From Oreohelix idahoensis (Eukaryota > Mollusca > Gastropoda > Stylommatophora > Oreohelicidae), in the NCBI GenBank assembly GCA_024509875.1, contig JAMPIV010011340.1, positions 82,866-146,865 on the forward strand: DNA of 64,000 nucleotides. Reading direction: 5' to 3'. A program made the position numbers and the translations under genes. Shown here piece after piece: positions 40,881 through 53,342 of this stretch (position 1 is the stretch's first letter; each line of letters starts with the position of its first letter). The notes beneath the pieces are model-generated. The model saw only the letters and a program-made list of their open reading frames with translations. It had not been told where the DNA came from and made no database searches.

Positions 40881-42089
40881 TTGTAGGTAGGTGTCGTGTT
40901 CCTACACCTTGCGTCTGTCATTCTAGTATCAACCCCCCCCCAACCACCTTTTCCCTCGTTTTATACTAAGTATATTAAGGTAAATATTACTTGCTTCTAA
41001 CAGTCAAGTCAGTTTTATACGTGTGTAACCACGAACTACACTTTTCCAAAAGTTAAAATTACATACCTGACGAAATCGGTAAATATGTCTTACGTTTTAC
41101 AAAAGAGATTTTGATCTTTAAAAAATATTATGCACGCACAATACCAGAATAAATAACATGCATCAGTGCTTCCGTAAACAGAACCAGACTATATAAGCAA
41201 CGACACCAGATTACAAAAAAAAAAAAAAAAAAAACTAGAAAGTATACCATAATAAATAGAGCACATCATCACCTTATGTAAATGAGTCGAGTCTCACCAA
41301 AACAAATTTTAAACGCCTCAACAAGAACTACAAACAGCGAGCAAGGTGGTACGTTTATTATTAAAATATTTATAATTTACTTAGTCTGTTATTATTAAAA
41401 ACATTACACGCCTTGTGGCTATTACCAAACTTTATTATTACTATTAAACATTAAAATAAGTTGATTATGTTTGTTTTTTCGTACAGGCGTCGACAAATAA
41501 TGTGGTTCAGTTTACAAGGGCAGAAGAATGTAAAAAAATGAATCGAAAATACGTAGTTTGCATTACTGGGATAAAACTTAGGAAAAATAGCCGACTTTGC
41601 GGCCACAAAGCGTTCATAAGGAAAAGGTTAGAAAGTGAGAGCTAAGAAGGACTCATGAGAAAAATAAATAAAAATGGGTACTACCCGTTAAATAAACTGC
41701 AACCTAGTGTGTCCAGTGAAAAGAAAGCGCACCACAAGAAATAAACATTAAAAAATAAAATCATTGTTCTGTACTACCAAAAAAAAAAAAATCATTTTTT
41801 TCTGTCCCAGAGACACATCACAGTAACTTCTGTAAGTTGACGTCACGATAATAAGAAAAATGCATGCGATAATAGTTATTTGATAATGTGATCTTCCTTA
41901 TCAGTCATTTCTGACCAAAGGAGCGTACCTCCCGAAATAACTTTCGGTGGCACGAGGTTGGGCAATGTTAGATCAAGCTGTTGCCCATGCAGCATGACCC
42001 GGCCTGGACGTCAGAGGAACGGTCTAGCCGATACAGTCTGACACCAGTAGCAACAGCCTAGTCATTAGTAGGATACGGAACTTGCCCTC
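40881..42089. other. No recognisable gene
   Basis: AT-rich anonymous DNA with an A-run near 41216-41235. The last ~150 bp (from about 41940) may be a diverged variable region joined to the adjacent 18S fragment, but I cannot confirm it. Confidence 0.5.
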
Positions 42090-42252
42090 AATGTATTAGC
42101 TCTAGAATTGCCACAGTTATCCAAGTAGGATCGTGTCATCTAAGGAACCTCGACTGATTTAATGAGCCATTCGCGGTTTCACCTTGAGACAGTGTGAACT
42201 TAGACATGCATGGCTTAATCTTTGAGACAAGCATATGACTACTGGCAGGATA
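42090..42252 (-). rRNA. 18S rRNA 5'-end fragment (pseudogene)
   Basis: The minus strand reads ATCCTGCCAGTAGTCATATG, then TGTCTCAAAGATTAAGCCAT, GCGAATGGCTCATTAAATCA, GGATAACTGTGGCAATTCTA and GAGCTAATACAT. This is the near-universal 5' domain of eukaryotic small-subunit rRNA, starting about ten bases in from the normal 5' end. Only about 160 bases are certain. It is an isolated fragment, not a working rDNA unit, and it abuts a LINE 3' end in the same orientation. Confidence 0.92.
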
Positions 42253-42289
42253 ATTGATAATACTTACTAAATAATTAGTCTTTCGTCTC

Positions 42290-42835
42290 CTACCTTGGCG
42301 TGCAGAGGTTTGCCAGAGCACATGGCTCTGCTATCAGCTGTCTTCCTATTGGTAGGGTTCCAGTCCAATCTTCGGTCATTCAGAGAGTGTCTAATATTGT
42401 TCTCCCAGCGAACTCTGGGTCGTCCATGAAGTCTGAATCATTGGCTCTTGATTTCTCATATTTTTCGTGGTAGCAGATCTTCTTCCATTCTGCAGACATG
42501 ACCAAACTATCGCAACTGGGATTGTTCCACTCGAATGAGTATGCAGTGGTTGAGTTTCGAGGATATGGCGACCTTCTTCCTTCTTGCCACTTGGACCACC
42601 ATCCTCAAATAAATGAGGTTTAAGCTAGCTTGTGTTGGTGGTAGTAGTTGCCCAAGACTCACATCCGTAGGTCAAGACTGGTGAATAGATGGAGCGGTCT
42701 ACAAGAATCTTAATCTTCTTCCCATTTTCTCTTTTGCTGAGGAATCCTCGGTTTATCGTAGCACGGACAAATCTACCAGCTGCTGCTGTTCGGATAGACA
42801 ACTCTTCTGTGATGAAACCCTTCCATGCATGCGAT
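42290..42835 (-). pseudogene. LINE family 3: decayed RT C-terminus
   Basis: Minus-strand translation gives pieces of a LINE RT C-terminus in more than one frame: LVDRSIYSPVLTYGCESW, FGHVCRMEEDLLP, then GRPRVRWENNIRHSLNDRR and a terminal AMCSGKPLHAK. VLTYGCESW also occurs in family 2, but the rest is a distinct, much older family with stops and shifts. It ends just before the 18S fragment. Confidence 0.75.
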
Positions 42836-42861
42836 AATGTAAAAAAAAAAATTAAGCATCA

Positions 42862-43150
42862 TCAAACTCCAGGTCCTTCTGCAGAGGCATAAACTTTCAA
42901 CAAATTCATGCTGCCCTCCTGTCCCGTGCCATCCGCTCAAAACCTTTCAATGATTTCTTTATCACTTTATTTGTCTGTCTCGAGATGTCTTCTTTATGAG
43001 TTTATCGTCCTTCCACTGCCTCTCTTCCTCTAGGTATTCCAGAACAAAGACTACCTTGTAAGGCTATCAACTGGTTTCTTCAATATGTGTCCTGTGCATC
43101 GTCATTATCTTCTTCTCATCTCCAGTTCCGCTGTTCTTATCATCAATTCT
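42862..43150. repeat. Dispersed repeat, copy 2
   Basis: Related to 40668-40880 over its first ~190 bp; the rest is unmatched here. Confidence 0.5.
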
Positions 43151-43745
43151 ACAATGGTGATCTAATGTTTAACAATGCCACGAATTTCTTGGAATATATT
43201 AAGTCACGTGGAAATCACGAACATACCGGAAACACCGGATATTGAGAAGATGAAATGTAAGAAGTAAGCATAGAGGAGAAGGAAATAAGTCATACCTGAG
43301 ACTTGCAAATCGCAAAGAAATTTTTAAACAGTAATAAGAAAACTATATCTCCAGGTATTATTAATTGTCCTACTTCGTCATACCTTACATATATTATAAG
43401 GTTAAACAATGGCCATAAACTTAGGTACGATGGAAATTTATAAATAATTTGAGATCAGAAATGAGACATATTTAAGACAGGAAATGGAGATGGATCGGTC
43501 CCCGCACTGGAAGGTGATAGGAACCTGTGATAGGAGCTGATGTTAATACTGTAAAACCTCTTATGACCAGGCATCTTATAGACATATTTTCGGAAAGTAA
43601 GGACGAATTATGTTGGTACACAAAATATTATCCAAAAGGGAATATGTATAATTAATTTTATTAGCTGTTAATCAGAGAAGCAGCTGCTTGGTGTAGGACA
43701 CACACTTGCCCACAATGTTTGCTGACACTCGGTTTAGGATCCCAC
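43151..43745. other. No recognisable gene
   Basis: Anonymous AT-rich DNA. Confidence 0.5.
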
Positions 43746-44340
<595 letters not shown>

Positions 44341-44445
44341 CGGACAGACAGATAGATGGACGGACGGACGTACGTACGGAGAGCCAGATAGATAGATATA
44401 TAGATGGAAAGATAGACTGATAGACAGAGAGACAGACATACATAT

Positions 44446-44508
<63 letters not shown>

Positions 44509-44541
44509 CAGATATATAGATAGATAGATAGATAGATAGAC
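44341..44541. repeat. (GATA)/(GACA)n microsatellite
   Basis: Starts with irregular GACA/GACG units and becomes regular GATA from about 44445. Confidence 0.95.
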
Positions 44542-45189
44542 AGTGTGGTGAAATTACAGTGATGCAACGTTAAAATTCCTCCAATTATAAAGATAATAGG
44601 TAAAATAACATGTAGGGATAAAATTATACGTAAGATATGCCGAGGCTTCTTCACCTACGCCAGCGTTTTCTAGCGCCATTGAAACTAACTAGTTAGAACA
44701 TGCAGACTAAACGGTTTATCCTTTTAGACGGGGTAGAAACGGAGGTAAAAGAAAAAATATGACGGTCTGAACACGTGTTTGAATCTAAATGCTAAAAGAC
44801 GCAATTTGTAGTTTTGAAAGAAGAAATCACGCCACTAGTTGACACAATGTAAGGAATTGGTAGAAAACGACCTTAGCTCTTGTTAGAAACAGTCGTATCT
44901 TGGACGTTTTACGGTAATTGGTTGTTTTGTTTGAATATAGCGGCAAACGCCGTGGACGAAGGTTCAAAAACAAATTTCAAAAAAACTAACCTTGAGAAAA
45001 GTAGGTTTTTCTTTAATAATAAAGTTAGGAGGATAAAAACTAGCTAGTTTGATAGCCCATCTTAATCTGACAAATAATATACTTTTAATTACACAGACGG
45101 ACAGATAACACGGAAGATATTGACGAAAGACTGTATTGTTCAATACAGACTAGCGAACAGTTTTTTGTGCATATTTTCACTAAAGTTAC
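44542..45189. other. 5' flank of G2; no gene seen
   Basis: Anonymous DNA ending in gttac at 45185-45189, the expected left copy of the G2 target-site duplication. Confidence 0.5.
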
Positions 45190-46731
45190 TGTTACGTGCA
45201 GTCTTTGATATCTTACAATATTATACATTGGTATACTTGTTATGTTCGCAAATATTTTGTAAACAAAATAGATATTTTTTAGTGCTTAAGGGAAAGTCAT
45301 TATTGAGTTACTTCCCTTGAAAGTTGTGCATTTTTTTCGATCGAACTCCGCGGATGAATCCATTATTTCTGCGATTTATTCTTTGTTTGGGTAGTAATAG
45401 ATTGTTCTTGCTTCAGAATATCTATGGCCTGAATTTATGTGTATTGTTTGGCTGAGTAGGACGAGTCTGTCTTATATCTGTATAGCTTTACATATCTAAG
45501 TCGAACTATATGTTCTTTTGTATCTAGAGAGGTCAAAGGCTGTTCGGCGGATGTGTCTCTAGAGAGGTGTGTTTTGGCTTCGCCCTGATCATGGGGGCTG
45601 TGTTTTGTTATGTCGGCTTGTCGCCGGAAAAAGTGATCTCTATATTTTTTGGGGAAAGTGATAGTCGTCTAGACCTATCGTGTATGCTTTACCCCAGTGT
45701 TTATTCTTATTGCCAAGGAATGGCAGAATCATATTTCTGATACCAAGGTAATAAAAGATACTCTTTTGAACTCTCGTACGAAGCCACCATTTTCGATAGG
45801 TACGATTTGTATGTCTAAGAGAAGATATTTGACTCGATGAAAAACGACTTCGATTCCTAGCAGCACTATATCCTGTAGAATGCAGTCAATTGTTCATGAT
45901 CAAATCTACAGAGCAATGAAATGTTTGATGAATGACTAACTTTAGGACAGATTCATTATCTGTATCCAAACGTGAGTGACAGCTCACAAGTGAAGCCATC
46001 TTGGAACCAAACATGTAGTGACTTTCAAGAAGAGAAAAGGGATGCCCGTATTATCGCTTGATTAGTCCAGAGATCACTGCTACACATGAGAACCCATTGC
46101 AAGCGGTTCAATATTATTATAAAAAAAAAAACTGTGCTGAACATTATGTTAAAGAATCTTCGCTACACGAGGCTAGGTCTAGAAGCCATCTGGAATATTA
46201 TTTATAAGCTGACGTGCTCAGTCAGTGAAGTCAGTTGATATATATATATGGGCAATACTGAGTGCTTGGCTACTGACAGTCCATTATACTATTATTCTAC
46301 ATGAGTGCCCATGTAACATTGCAAGAACATTTATCCACTGTACCATGATGTATTATGCCAACCTGTGATTTGTCACTATCTGTGCTGTCGAGTGTGTACG
46401 TCCAATTAAACTTTAGTAAAGGTACACAGTCGTTGGTGTCGATGACTTCCAGCCATACATGAGTGTGAGAAAAGAACATTTGTCAACACCACGAACTCCT
46501 CTTATCATTCGCACATTATACACTCCATCTATGTCTACACACCACTGCGTAGGTCAAGTTGACATTCCATACTCGAACCACGAGCAACACAACAACACAG
46601 TATTTAACTCTGGTGATGTTCGAGCGAGCTTCAGATTTCTCAGCATGTCTCTTGCTCAGGGCAAGGGTCTTGTATTAAGAGTTTATCACCTGATGATGAT
46701 GACGTCTGGCTCCCAAAAAGAGATCTTATCA
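45190..46731 (+). repeat. G2 5' LTR
   Basis: Matches 53343-54879 closely over its length. The end is placed at CTTATCA by analogy with the G3 LTR end and the following primer-binding site. Confidence 0.9.
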
Positions 46732-46733
46732 AC

Positions 46734-46751
46734 TGGTGGACCAGCTTTCTG
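46734..46751 (+). promoter_or_regulatory. G2 primer-binding site
   Basis: TGGTGGACCAGCTTTCTG begins two bases after the LTR and resembles the G1 and G3 sites (TGGTG.CCAG core). Confidence 0.6.
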
Positions 46752-47840
46752 GGTTTGACCTCGCAGAAGTTCAGAAGTCAACAGATTACCGATACCAGAC
46801 CGTTTCCTGTGGCTGATACGACACACTTGCAGTATTGGTTTGCTCTTTGTCAACACTTCGTCACGTGACCTGTCAAGTGAATGCAGTATGTAGGTCAGCG
46901 TTGTTGACATTTTTACATTAGACATTACAGAGTTTCACAGAACAGTTGGATCAATTCTTGTCAATATTAACAGGAAGACAGTATGATTGAACGAAGAAGT
47001 CCTATTTTCATCGATGGATCTTCTTGTTTTCTATATATGAACTTTAATATTTAAGGCCAGAATGTTTAATTGAATAAAGTGGCAGTTTGTTTATTTTCAT
47101 AAAAATAACTTTGCCATTACTGTAAAACTGAGCCTATTTTGCAACACATACTATCATACACATAATTTATATATTTATGTTTACATGTTATTTGTTTGTA
47201 TAGTATGTTAGTTTATATGTCAGCGGGTTGTGTTTAAGGTTGGGCGGCGTCCTCACAACAGAATATCCCACGTCATAGAGGGTCCGTTGTGGGCGTTTTC
47301 TATAGGTGCAATTTTCTTGATTGAAAATTTGCTTGCGACAACTGTTGCTTTTGTGTTAGCTGTGAAGTCTGTAATTATTGTTATTTTTGTAATATTTCTT
47401 TGTTCTTTAGTTATGTTTTGATTTGTGTGTAATTTGTTGGTCTTACCTTTTCTATCTTTCAGTTCTATTCACAATTTATATTTATATACTGTGACGTCAT
47501 TTGTGTTGTTATCCTTTGCAGATTCAGTGATTATTTTCATTGATTTCTCTTTCTGATTTATTTGATCTCTGCAAACGTTTTCGTATTGTCAGTCCTATTT
47601 GTACTTTATGTATTCTGTTGGTTGACATATGTTTTATATAGGTATATTTCATAAGACACTATTGCCTGTGCACTGCACTTGGATTATGGTATAAACCAGT
47701 ACTTGATTATTATTACTGTTATACAAGACCTTATTAAGGCTTGTGACCCACAGATATTGGGATAGTATATGATTAATCAAGTCATTAAGAACTTGTGGTA
47801 TTATTATTGTTTCAAGTGATTAGTATTATTGTTAGACATC
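46752..47840 (+). other. G2 leader
   Basis: Long T-rich noncoding leader with no conserved ORF. The gag ATG is at 47841; the open frame extends upstream only to a TTG. Confidence 0.7.
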
Positions 47841-50246
47841 ATGTCTACATTAGAATACTTCATTACACAAGGGAAATCCCTTGATAAAACGGGTCAACAA
47901 TTAGAAGAATGGGCAGTTGCTCAATATGACAAAGCATTAGCTGCTGAAGAGAGAAAAGCTGCTGCAGAAGAGAGAAAAGCTGCTGCAGAAGAGAGAAAAG
48001 CTATGGCTGAAGAGAAAAGATTAGAAAGAGAAGCTGAGGCTGCTGCTGAACAAAAGAAATTGCAGATGCAGGTGGAGCAAAGGAGATTTGAAGCTGAACA
48101 AAAAAAATTAGAAAGAGAAGCTGCTGCTGAACAAAAAAGATTAGACATTGAAGCTGAACAAAAAAGATTAGACAGGGAAGCTGAACAAAAAAGATTAGAC
48201 AGTGATGCTGAACAAAAAAGATTAGACAGTGAAGCTGAACAAAAAAGATTAGACAGGGAAGCTGAACAAAAAAGATTAGACAGGGAAGCTGAACAAAAAA
48301 GATTAGACAGGGATGCTGAACAAAAAAGATTAGACAGAGAAGCTGAAGAAAAAAAAGCAATAAGAGAACATGAATTTGAGTTAGAGAAATTGAGATTGAC
48401 AAGTATGAGTAATGTTAATCAGGCATCTAGTGGTAATGGTAAACCTTCTACTTACAAGGTTAAGGTTCCACCGTTCAATCAGTCCAGTGACGATATTACA
48501 TTCTGGCTGGATAGATTTGAACGTTCTTGTCGTACACATAATGTGGATAAATCACAATACGCTAATCAATTAGCAGAAAACTTGAAAGGTGAATCTTTGA
48601 CTAGATTATGCCTTGTAGGAGAAGCAGATAAGGATAATTATGATGTCATTAGGGCGGCTTTGATAAAGAAATACCAGCTAAGTGAGGAAGGCTATCGCCT
48701 TTTATTTAAGACGATGGTGCCTGAGACAGGTGTAGAATTCTCAGAATTCACTGCAAAGGCACGTCTCACAGTTGATCGTTGGATTGAGCTTTCCAAAACA
48801 GAAAAAACGTATGAAGGACTTATGGATTTGTTGCTCAGAGATAAGATTATGTCATGTGTTAACAAACCATTCCTGGAATTTATACATGAGCGTAAACCCA
48901 AATCTCTAAAGGAAATGGAAGAATATTGTTCCCAATATGTCACTGCACACCCCGACGTGACTTTTGGCAACACTAAGATTAAGGAGAGTATGCCAGTTGC
49001 TTCAGCAACACCATACAATCCCAATTATTCACACAGATTTCAGGGACCTCAAAACAGATTTGATAAAAAAGGTAACCATAATAGTTATCAAAACCAAGGT
49101 AAAAATTCATTTCAGGGTTCTTCTTCAAAGAACTGGAGACGAGCTGATAGCTCTCGACACAGGGGTGGTCATAATTATAGGAATTTCCGTAGAGGAAGTA
49201 ATTATAGAAACTATCAAGGTTATCCGTCTTGGAGTCAACAAGATCATAATTACAGAGATACTCATTATAATGAATATGATAATGGTAACCAAGGGAACTA
49301 TGACTCAAACCCAAATAGGGGTTACAATAGAGGTAACAATAACTACAGAGGTGATAATAACCGAGGTAGATCTCAAAACAAAAGACATAAACCACATTTT
49401 CAGGCAAACTCTGCACAACAAGAGTCCCATGAAGCCTATAAACATAGTAAAGATAATAATGATGCTAGTAATATGGCATGTGCCGCTTTTGATTTTGGGA
49501 GAGCATCTCAGTGCCCCCAATGCAAAACGTTATTTGAGCCAACCACAGTGTCTACTTTAAGCTGTGGCCATCCTCTTCCTGCTCTTCCGGCATCAGTCGC
49601 GCATGATGGAAGAGGTTCTCTTGTCTTACATAAGGGTTTAGTAAATAACAATCCAGTCTCTGTGCTATTTGACTCTGGATGCACCACAATTGGTGTTAGG
49701 CAGTCACTCGTAGATCCTTCCCGTGCCACCGGTCAAGTAGTCAAATGTGTAACATTTGGCGGCACATTAGAGAAATACTCTACTGCTATCATTAGGATTG
49801 CTACTCCTTTCTTTACAGGAGATGTACACGCATGTCTTCTTCCGAATCCGATCGCTGACCTCATCATCGGTCGCATTCATGGAGTCAAAGAATGCACTCC
49901 GCAACAAATTTCCGCGTGGGAAAGGCAAAACATGCAGATTGCTAACGCTGTAGTCACTAGAGCTCAGGCTCTTAATATGCCTCAAACTTCATCTACTGAA
50001 GATAATGAAGTGCATAACCAAGGTGATCCCTTGGTAATTTCTCGTGACTCGTTTATAAAACAGCAAGAAGATGATCCCACTCTGAAGAAATTCTTCATTC
50101 TTGCAACTAAAGGTGATCCGAATAAAGACACAAGTCGTAAATCGTGGATTACAAAGAAGAATGGCGTACTTGTACGTATGGTTCAAGACTCCATTACGTC
50201 AAGTCATTCTCAAATCCTGGTTCCCAAGAATTTGAGAGTTAAAATT
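47841..50246 (+). pseudogene. G2 Gag-protease fusion frame
   Basis: From ATG 47841 (MSTLEYF, conserved in all three copies). A long coiled coil has 21-bp tandem repeats encoding AEQKRLD-type heptads (48141-48345). A capsid-like domain follows (ITFWLDRFERSC, YQLSEEGYRL, YCSQYVTAH). Next comes an Asn/Arg/Gly/Tyr-rich basic tail instead of CCHC knuckles, then a C-x2-C..C-G-H cluster (49512-49571) and the aspartic protease active site FDSGCTT (Asp codon 49671). Gag and protease share one frame with no stop, so the polyprotein needs no recoding between them. An extra T in a T5 run (50245-50249) throws the frame off just before integrase. Products would assemble cytoplasmic particles. Confidence 0.9.
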
Positions 50247-51158
50247 TTTGCAGCACGCTCACAACTCTCAGTGTGCTGGACACATGGGTTTTTCCCGTAC
50301 TAAGTCAAGAGTCCTTGCGGCTTTCTTTTGGCCATTGGTAAACAAGGACATACGGATTTATTGTCGATCTTGTAAAGTATGTCAGGAAGTTAAATCCAAA
50401 GGTCCACGGCATGCTGCACCCATTCAGGCGGCGGACATTCCTATTCGGCCGTTTCAAAAAATGGCAATAGACATTATTGGTCCATTTAAGATCAAGTCTG
50501 CCAGAGGACATCAGTTTATCTTGACGTGTGTTGATATGTGCACACGTTGGCCAGAGGCTATTCCTCTGAAGAGCATTACTACTGCTGATATTGCAGATGC
50601 TCTTTGGCTTATATTTTCTCGTCTGGGGTTCCCCGGAGAGATATTGTCAGACCATGGCACCCAACTAATATCAGATACCATGTCTCAAGTAATGTCTACT
50701 CTGCAGATAGATAGATCTTTAAGTAGTATCTACCATCCAATGTCTAATGGTATGGTCGAACGCCTTAATAGAACACTTAAAAACTTACTAGGGAAGATAA
50801 CTGAGGATCATCCTCAAGACTGGGACAGAGTTTTACCTGCGGCCCTCTTCGCTTACAGAGAGGTACCTAATGAACATACAGGATTTTCTCCCTTTGAACT
50901 CGTCTTTGGCGCGCGTCCGCGTGGCCCTATGTCGCTGCTTCATGATCTCATAACAGCTGACAATATTGACGATGACACAAAGTCATCCTACGAATATGTC
51001 ATCGCGTTGAGACAAAAGATTATCGAAGCATGCAAATTAGCAACTTCTTCTTCTGAATTTGCGAAACAGAAGGCAAGGCAATTTGCCAATAAGAAGAGAT
51101 GCTTACGACAACTTTGTCCTGGTGACAAAGCATTTGTATTACTACCTTGTAGGGAAAA
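50247..51158 (+). pseudogene. G2 integrase
   Basis: HHCC domain (HNSQCAGH then CRSCKVC) and a DDE core: D in DIIGPFK, D in SDHGTQL, E in VERLNRT, with 35 residues between the last D and the E. It integrates cDNA with a 5-bp stagger, judging from the G1 duplication. The frame is broken again by an extra A in an A5 run (51155-51159), inside the C-terminal domain. Confidence 0.92.
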
Positions 51159-52855
51159 ACAGATTACTTATTTCTTGGAAAGGTCCGTACGATATAATAT
51201 CGAAAATTTCCGATGTCGACTATATTGTCGATATTGATGGGAAGCATAAAACCTTCCACATCAATATGCTTACTGAATTCCACGAACGTCCGGATTATTT
51301 GCAACCCATTTTCCAAGCAACGGACGATTCTCCAGTACAACATGGTCATTACTCATCACTGTCCGTGATACAGGATGAGGAAACAAGTTTTTCAGATGTA
51401 AATCTTCCTCTTCCAATGATCCCACTTCATTCTAGTGAATCATGGAAGAACGTTACTGTCTCTCCTGATTTGTCTCTAGGAGAACAGCGACAAGTTTCAA
51501 CTATGTTGCAAACATTTCAGGATGTACTCACTGACATCCCTGGACAAACGCATGTCATTGAACATGACATTGTTCTAACTGACCATACTCCTATTAGGGT
51601 TAGACCTTATCCTATACCTATACATTTCCAAGCACAGGTTGAGAAAGAGTTGGATGAGATGATAGATTTGAAAATAATCGAACCATCCACCTCTGCATAT
51701 TCTTCGCCGATGGTTATTGTGCGTAAAAAAGACAATAACATACGTCTTTGCGTTGACTATCGAAAATTGAATCAAGTAACGAAGTTCGATGCCGAACCTA
51801 TGCCTTTACTGGAAGAGCTACTTACTCGACTCTCCAAATCCCATTTTTTCACTAAACTTGATTTGTCTAAAGGATATTGGCAAGTTCCTTTATCTGAACG
51901 CGCCAAACCTCTCACGGCTTTTTCAACACCTAGAGGTTTGTTCCAATGGAATTTTATGCCTTTCGGTCTTATGAACGCACCAGCTACATTCGTACGCATG
52001 ATGCGCCGAATCCTATCTTATCGGTCAGATGTCATCGCATATCTAGACGACATCTGTCTTTTCAGCGATACTTGGGAAGATCACTATTCAGGGTTAGATG
52101 AATTGCTGTCTACTTTGCGCGAGCACAACCTGACAGCGAAACCCTCTAAAGCCTATATTGGTTTTAGCGAAATTTCTTTCCTAGGCCACCGAGTTGGTCA
52201 TGGTTTCCTAAAGACAGAGGACCATAATACTAGTAAGATACTTAACATCTCGATCCCTAAGACTAAAAAACAGGTGAGAAGTCTGTTAGGTCTTATTCAA
52301 TTTTATGGCAGATTCATTCAGAATCTATCCTCTATCATGGCACCTCTTTCGACACTTCTAAAGAAAGGTTCGCCTAATATGGTCCACTGGTCTCAGGAAT
52401 GCCAATGCTCTCTGGATAAGATTAAAACATTGTTTTCAACACCACCTATTTTAGTGCTACCTACTAAAGATAAGACATTCGTTCTTCGTAGTGACGCTTC
52501 ATCCACTGGGATTGGAGCGGCACTAATGCAAGAGTACTCTGGAACTCTGCATCCTGTAATGTATATTTCCAGAAAACTTAATGCGGCAGAAAGGAATTAT
52601 TCGGTTTTAGACCGTGAGCTATTAGCTATGGTTTGGTCGATCCTCAAACTACAGAGATTCCTTCTGGGCGCACATTTCATAGTAGAAACCGACCAAAAAG
52701 CTCTTACTGCTATACAGAGTAAGAATTTGAAGAGCTCGAGGTCTACTCGATATGCAATTGCTCTTCAACCTTTTCATTTCTCTGTGCGAGCTATTCGTGG
52801 ATCAGATAATGTGATGGCAGACATTCTGTCAAGATGCCCACATGATTCCACATAA
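51159..52855 (+). pseudogene. G2 GPY module, RT and RNase H
   Basis: Resumes with WKGPYDII (GPY-type integrase tail), then RT motifs IRLCVDYRKLNQVT, LDLSKGYWQVPL and YLDDICLFS, and RNase H with LRSDASSTGIGA, ELLAMVW and ETDQKALTA. It ends CPHDST-stop at 52855. This portion has no internal stop. Confidence 0.93.
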
Positions 52856-53342
52856 CTATTAGGGCTTAGACTTCTTGATATGTCTAGTTCTATAGTAGTT
52901 CCTTTTCTATACCATGATAGATACACATTTGTAATTTAATAATATAATGATTGTATCACTACATAGCGGTTCATTGATGTTTATTCACCGCTGTGCTTTG
53001 ATGATTTTTTCTTCATAAATCATAAATGTAAGATATCTAATACGAAACTATGGTATGAATTTTTTAGGCATCGTGTAATTGCCAGAATTGTATTATACTT
53101 TGATGACACCTTCCTGGAGAAATATATTTGTAGAGAAATAATTTCTCTCAGTTTATGAGACACATTCTCACCAGTCGCTCCATAAGTCGACTTAGCCTCA
53201 TATTAGGCGTTATATTTATTCCTGATATTTTCATCTACGCATTATTCATGCGTTGTGAGCCTATTGTACGTTGCTCCTAGATGTATTTCCAAAAAAAAAA
53301 AAAAAAAAGTTCCATTTTTTTTCCCGGGAGGTGTGGTAAGAC
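52856..53342 (+). promoter_or_regulatory. G2 3' UTR and polypurine tract
   Basis: Noncoding; no env. An A18 run (53291-53308) and a T-rich stretch precede gggaggtgtggtaagac at 53326-53342, directly before the 3' LTR. Confidence 0.75.

Noticed and set aside
47829..47840. Gag start at 47829
   Set aside because: That codon is TTG; the ATG at 47841 (MSTLEYF) is conserved in G1 and G3.
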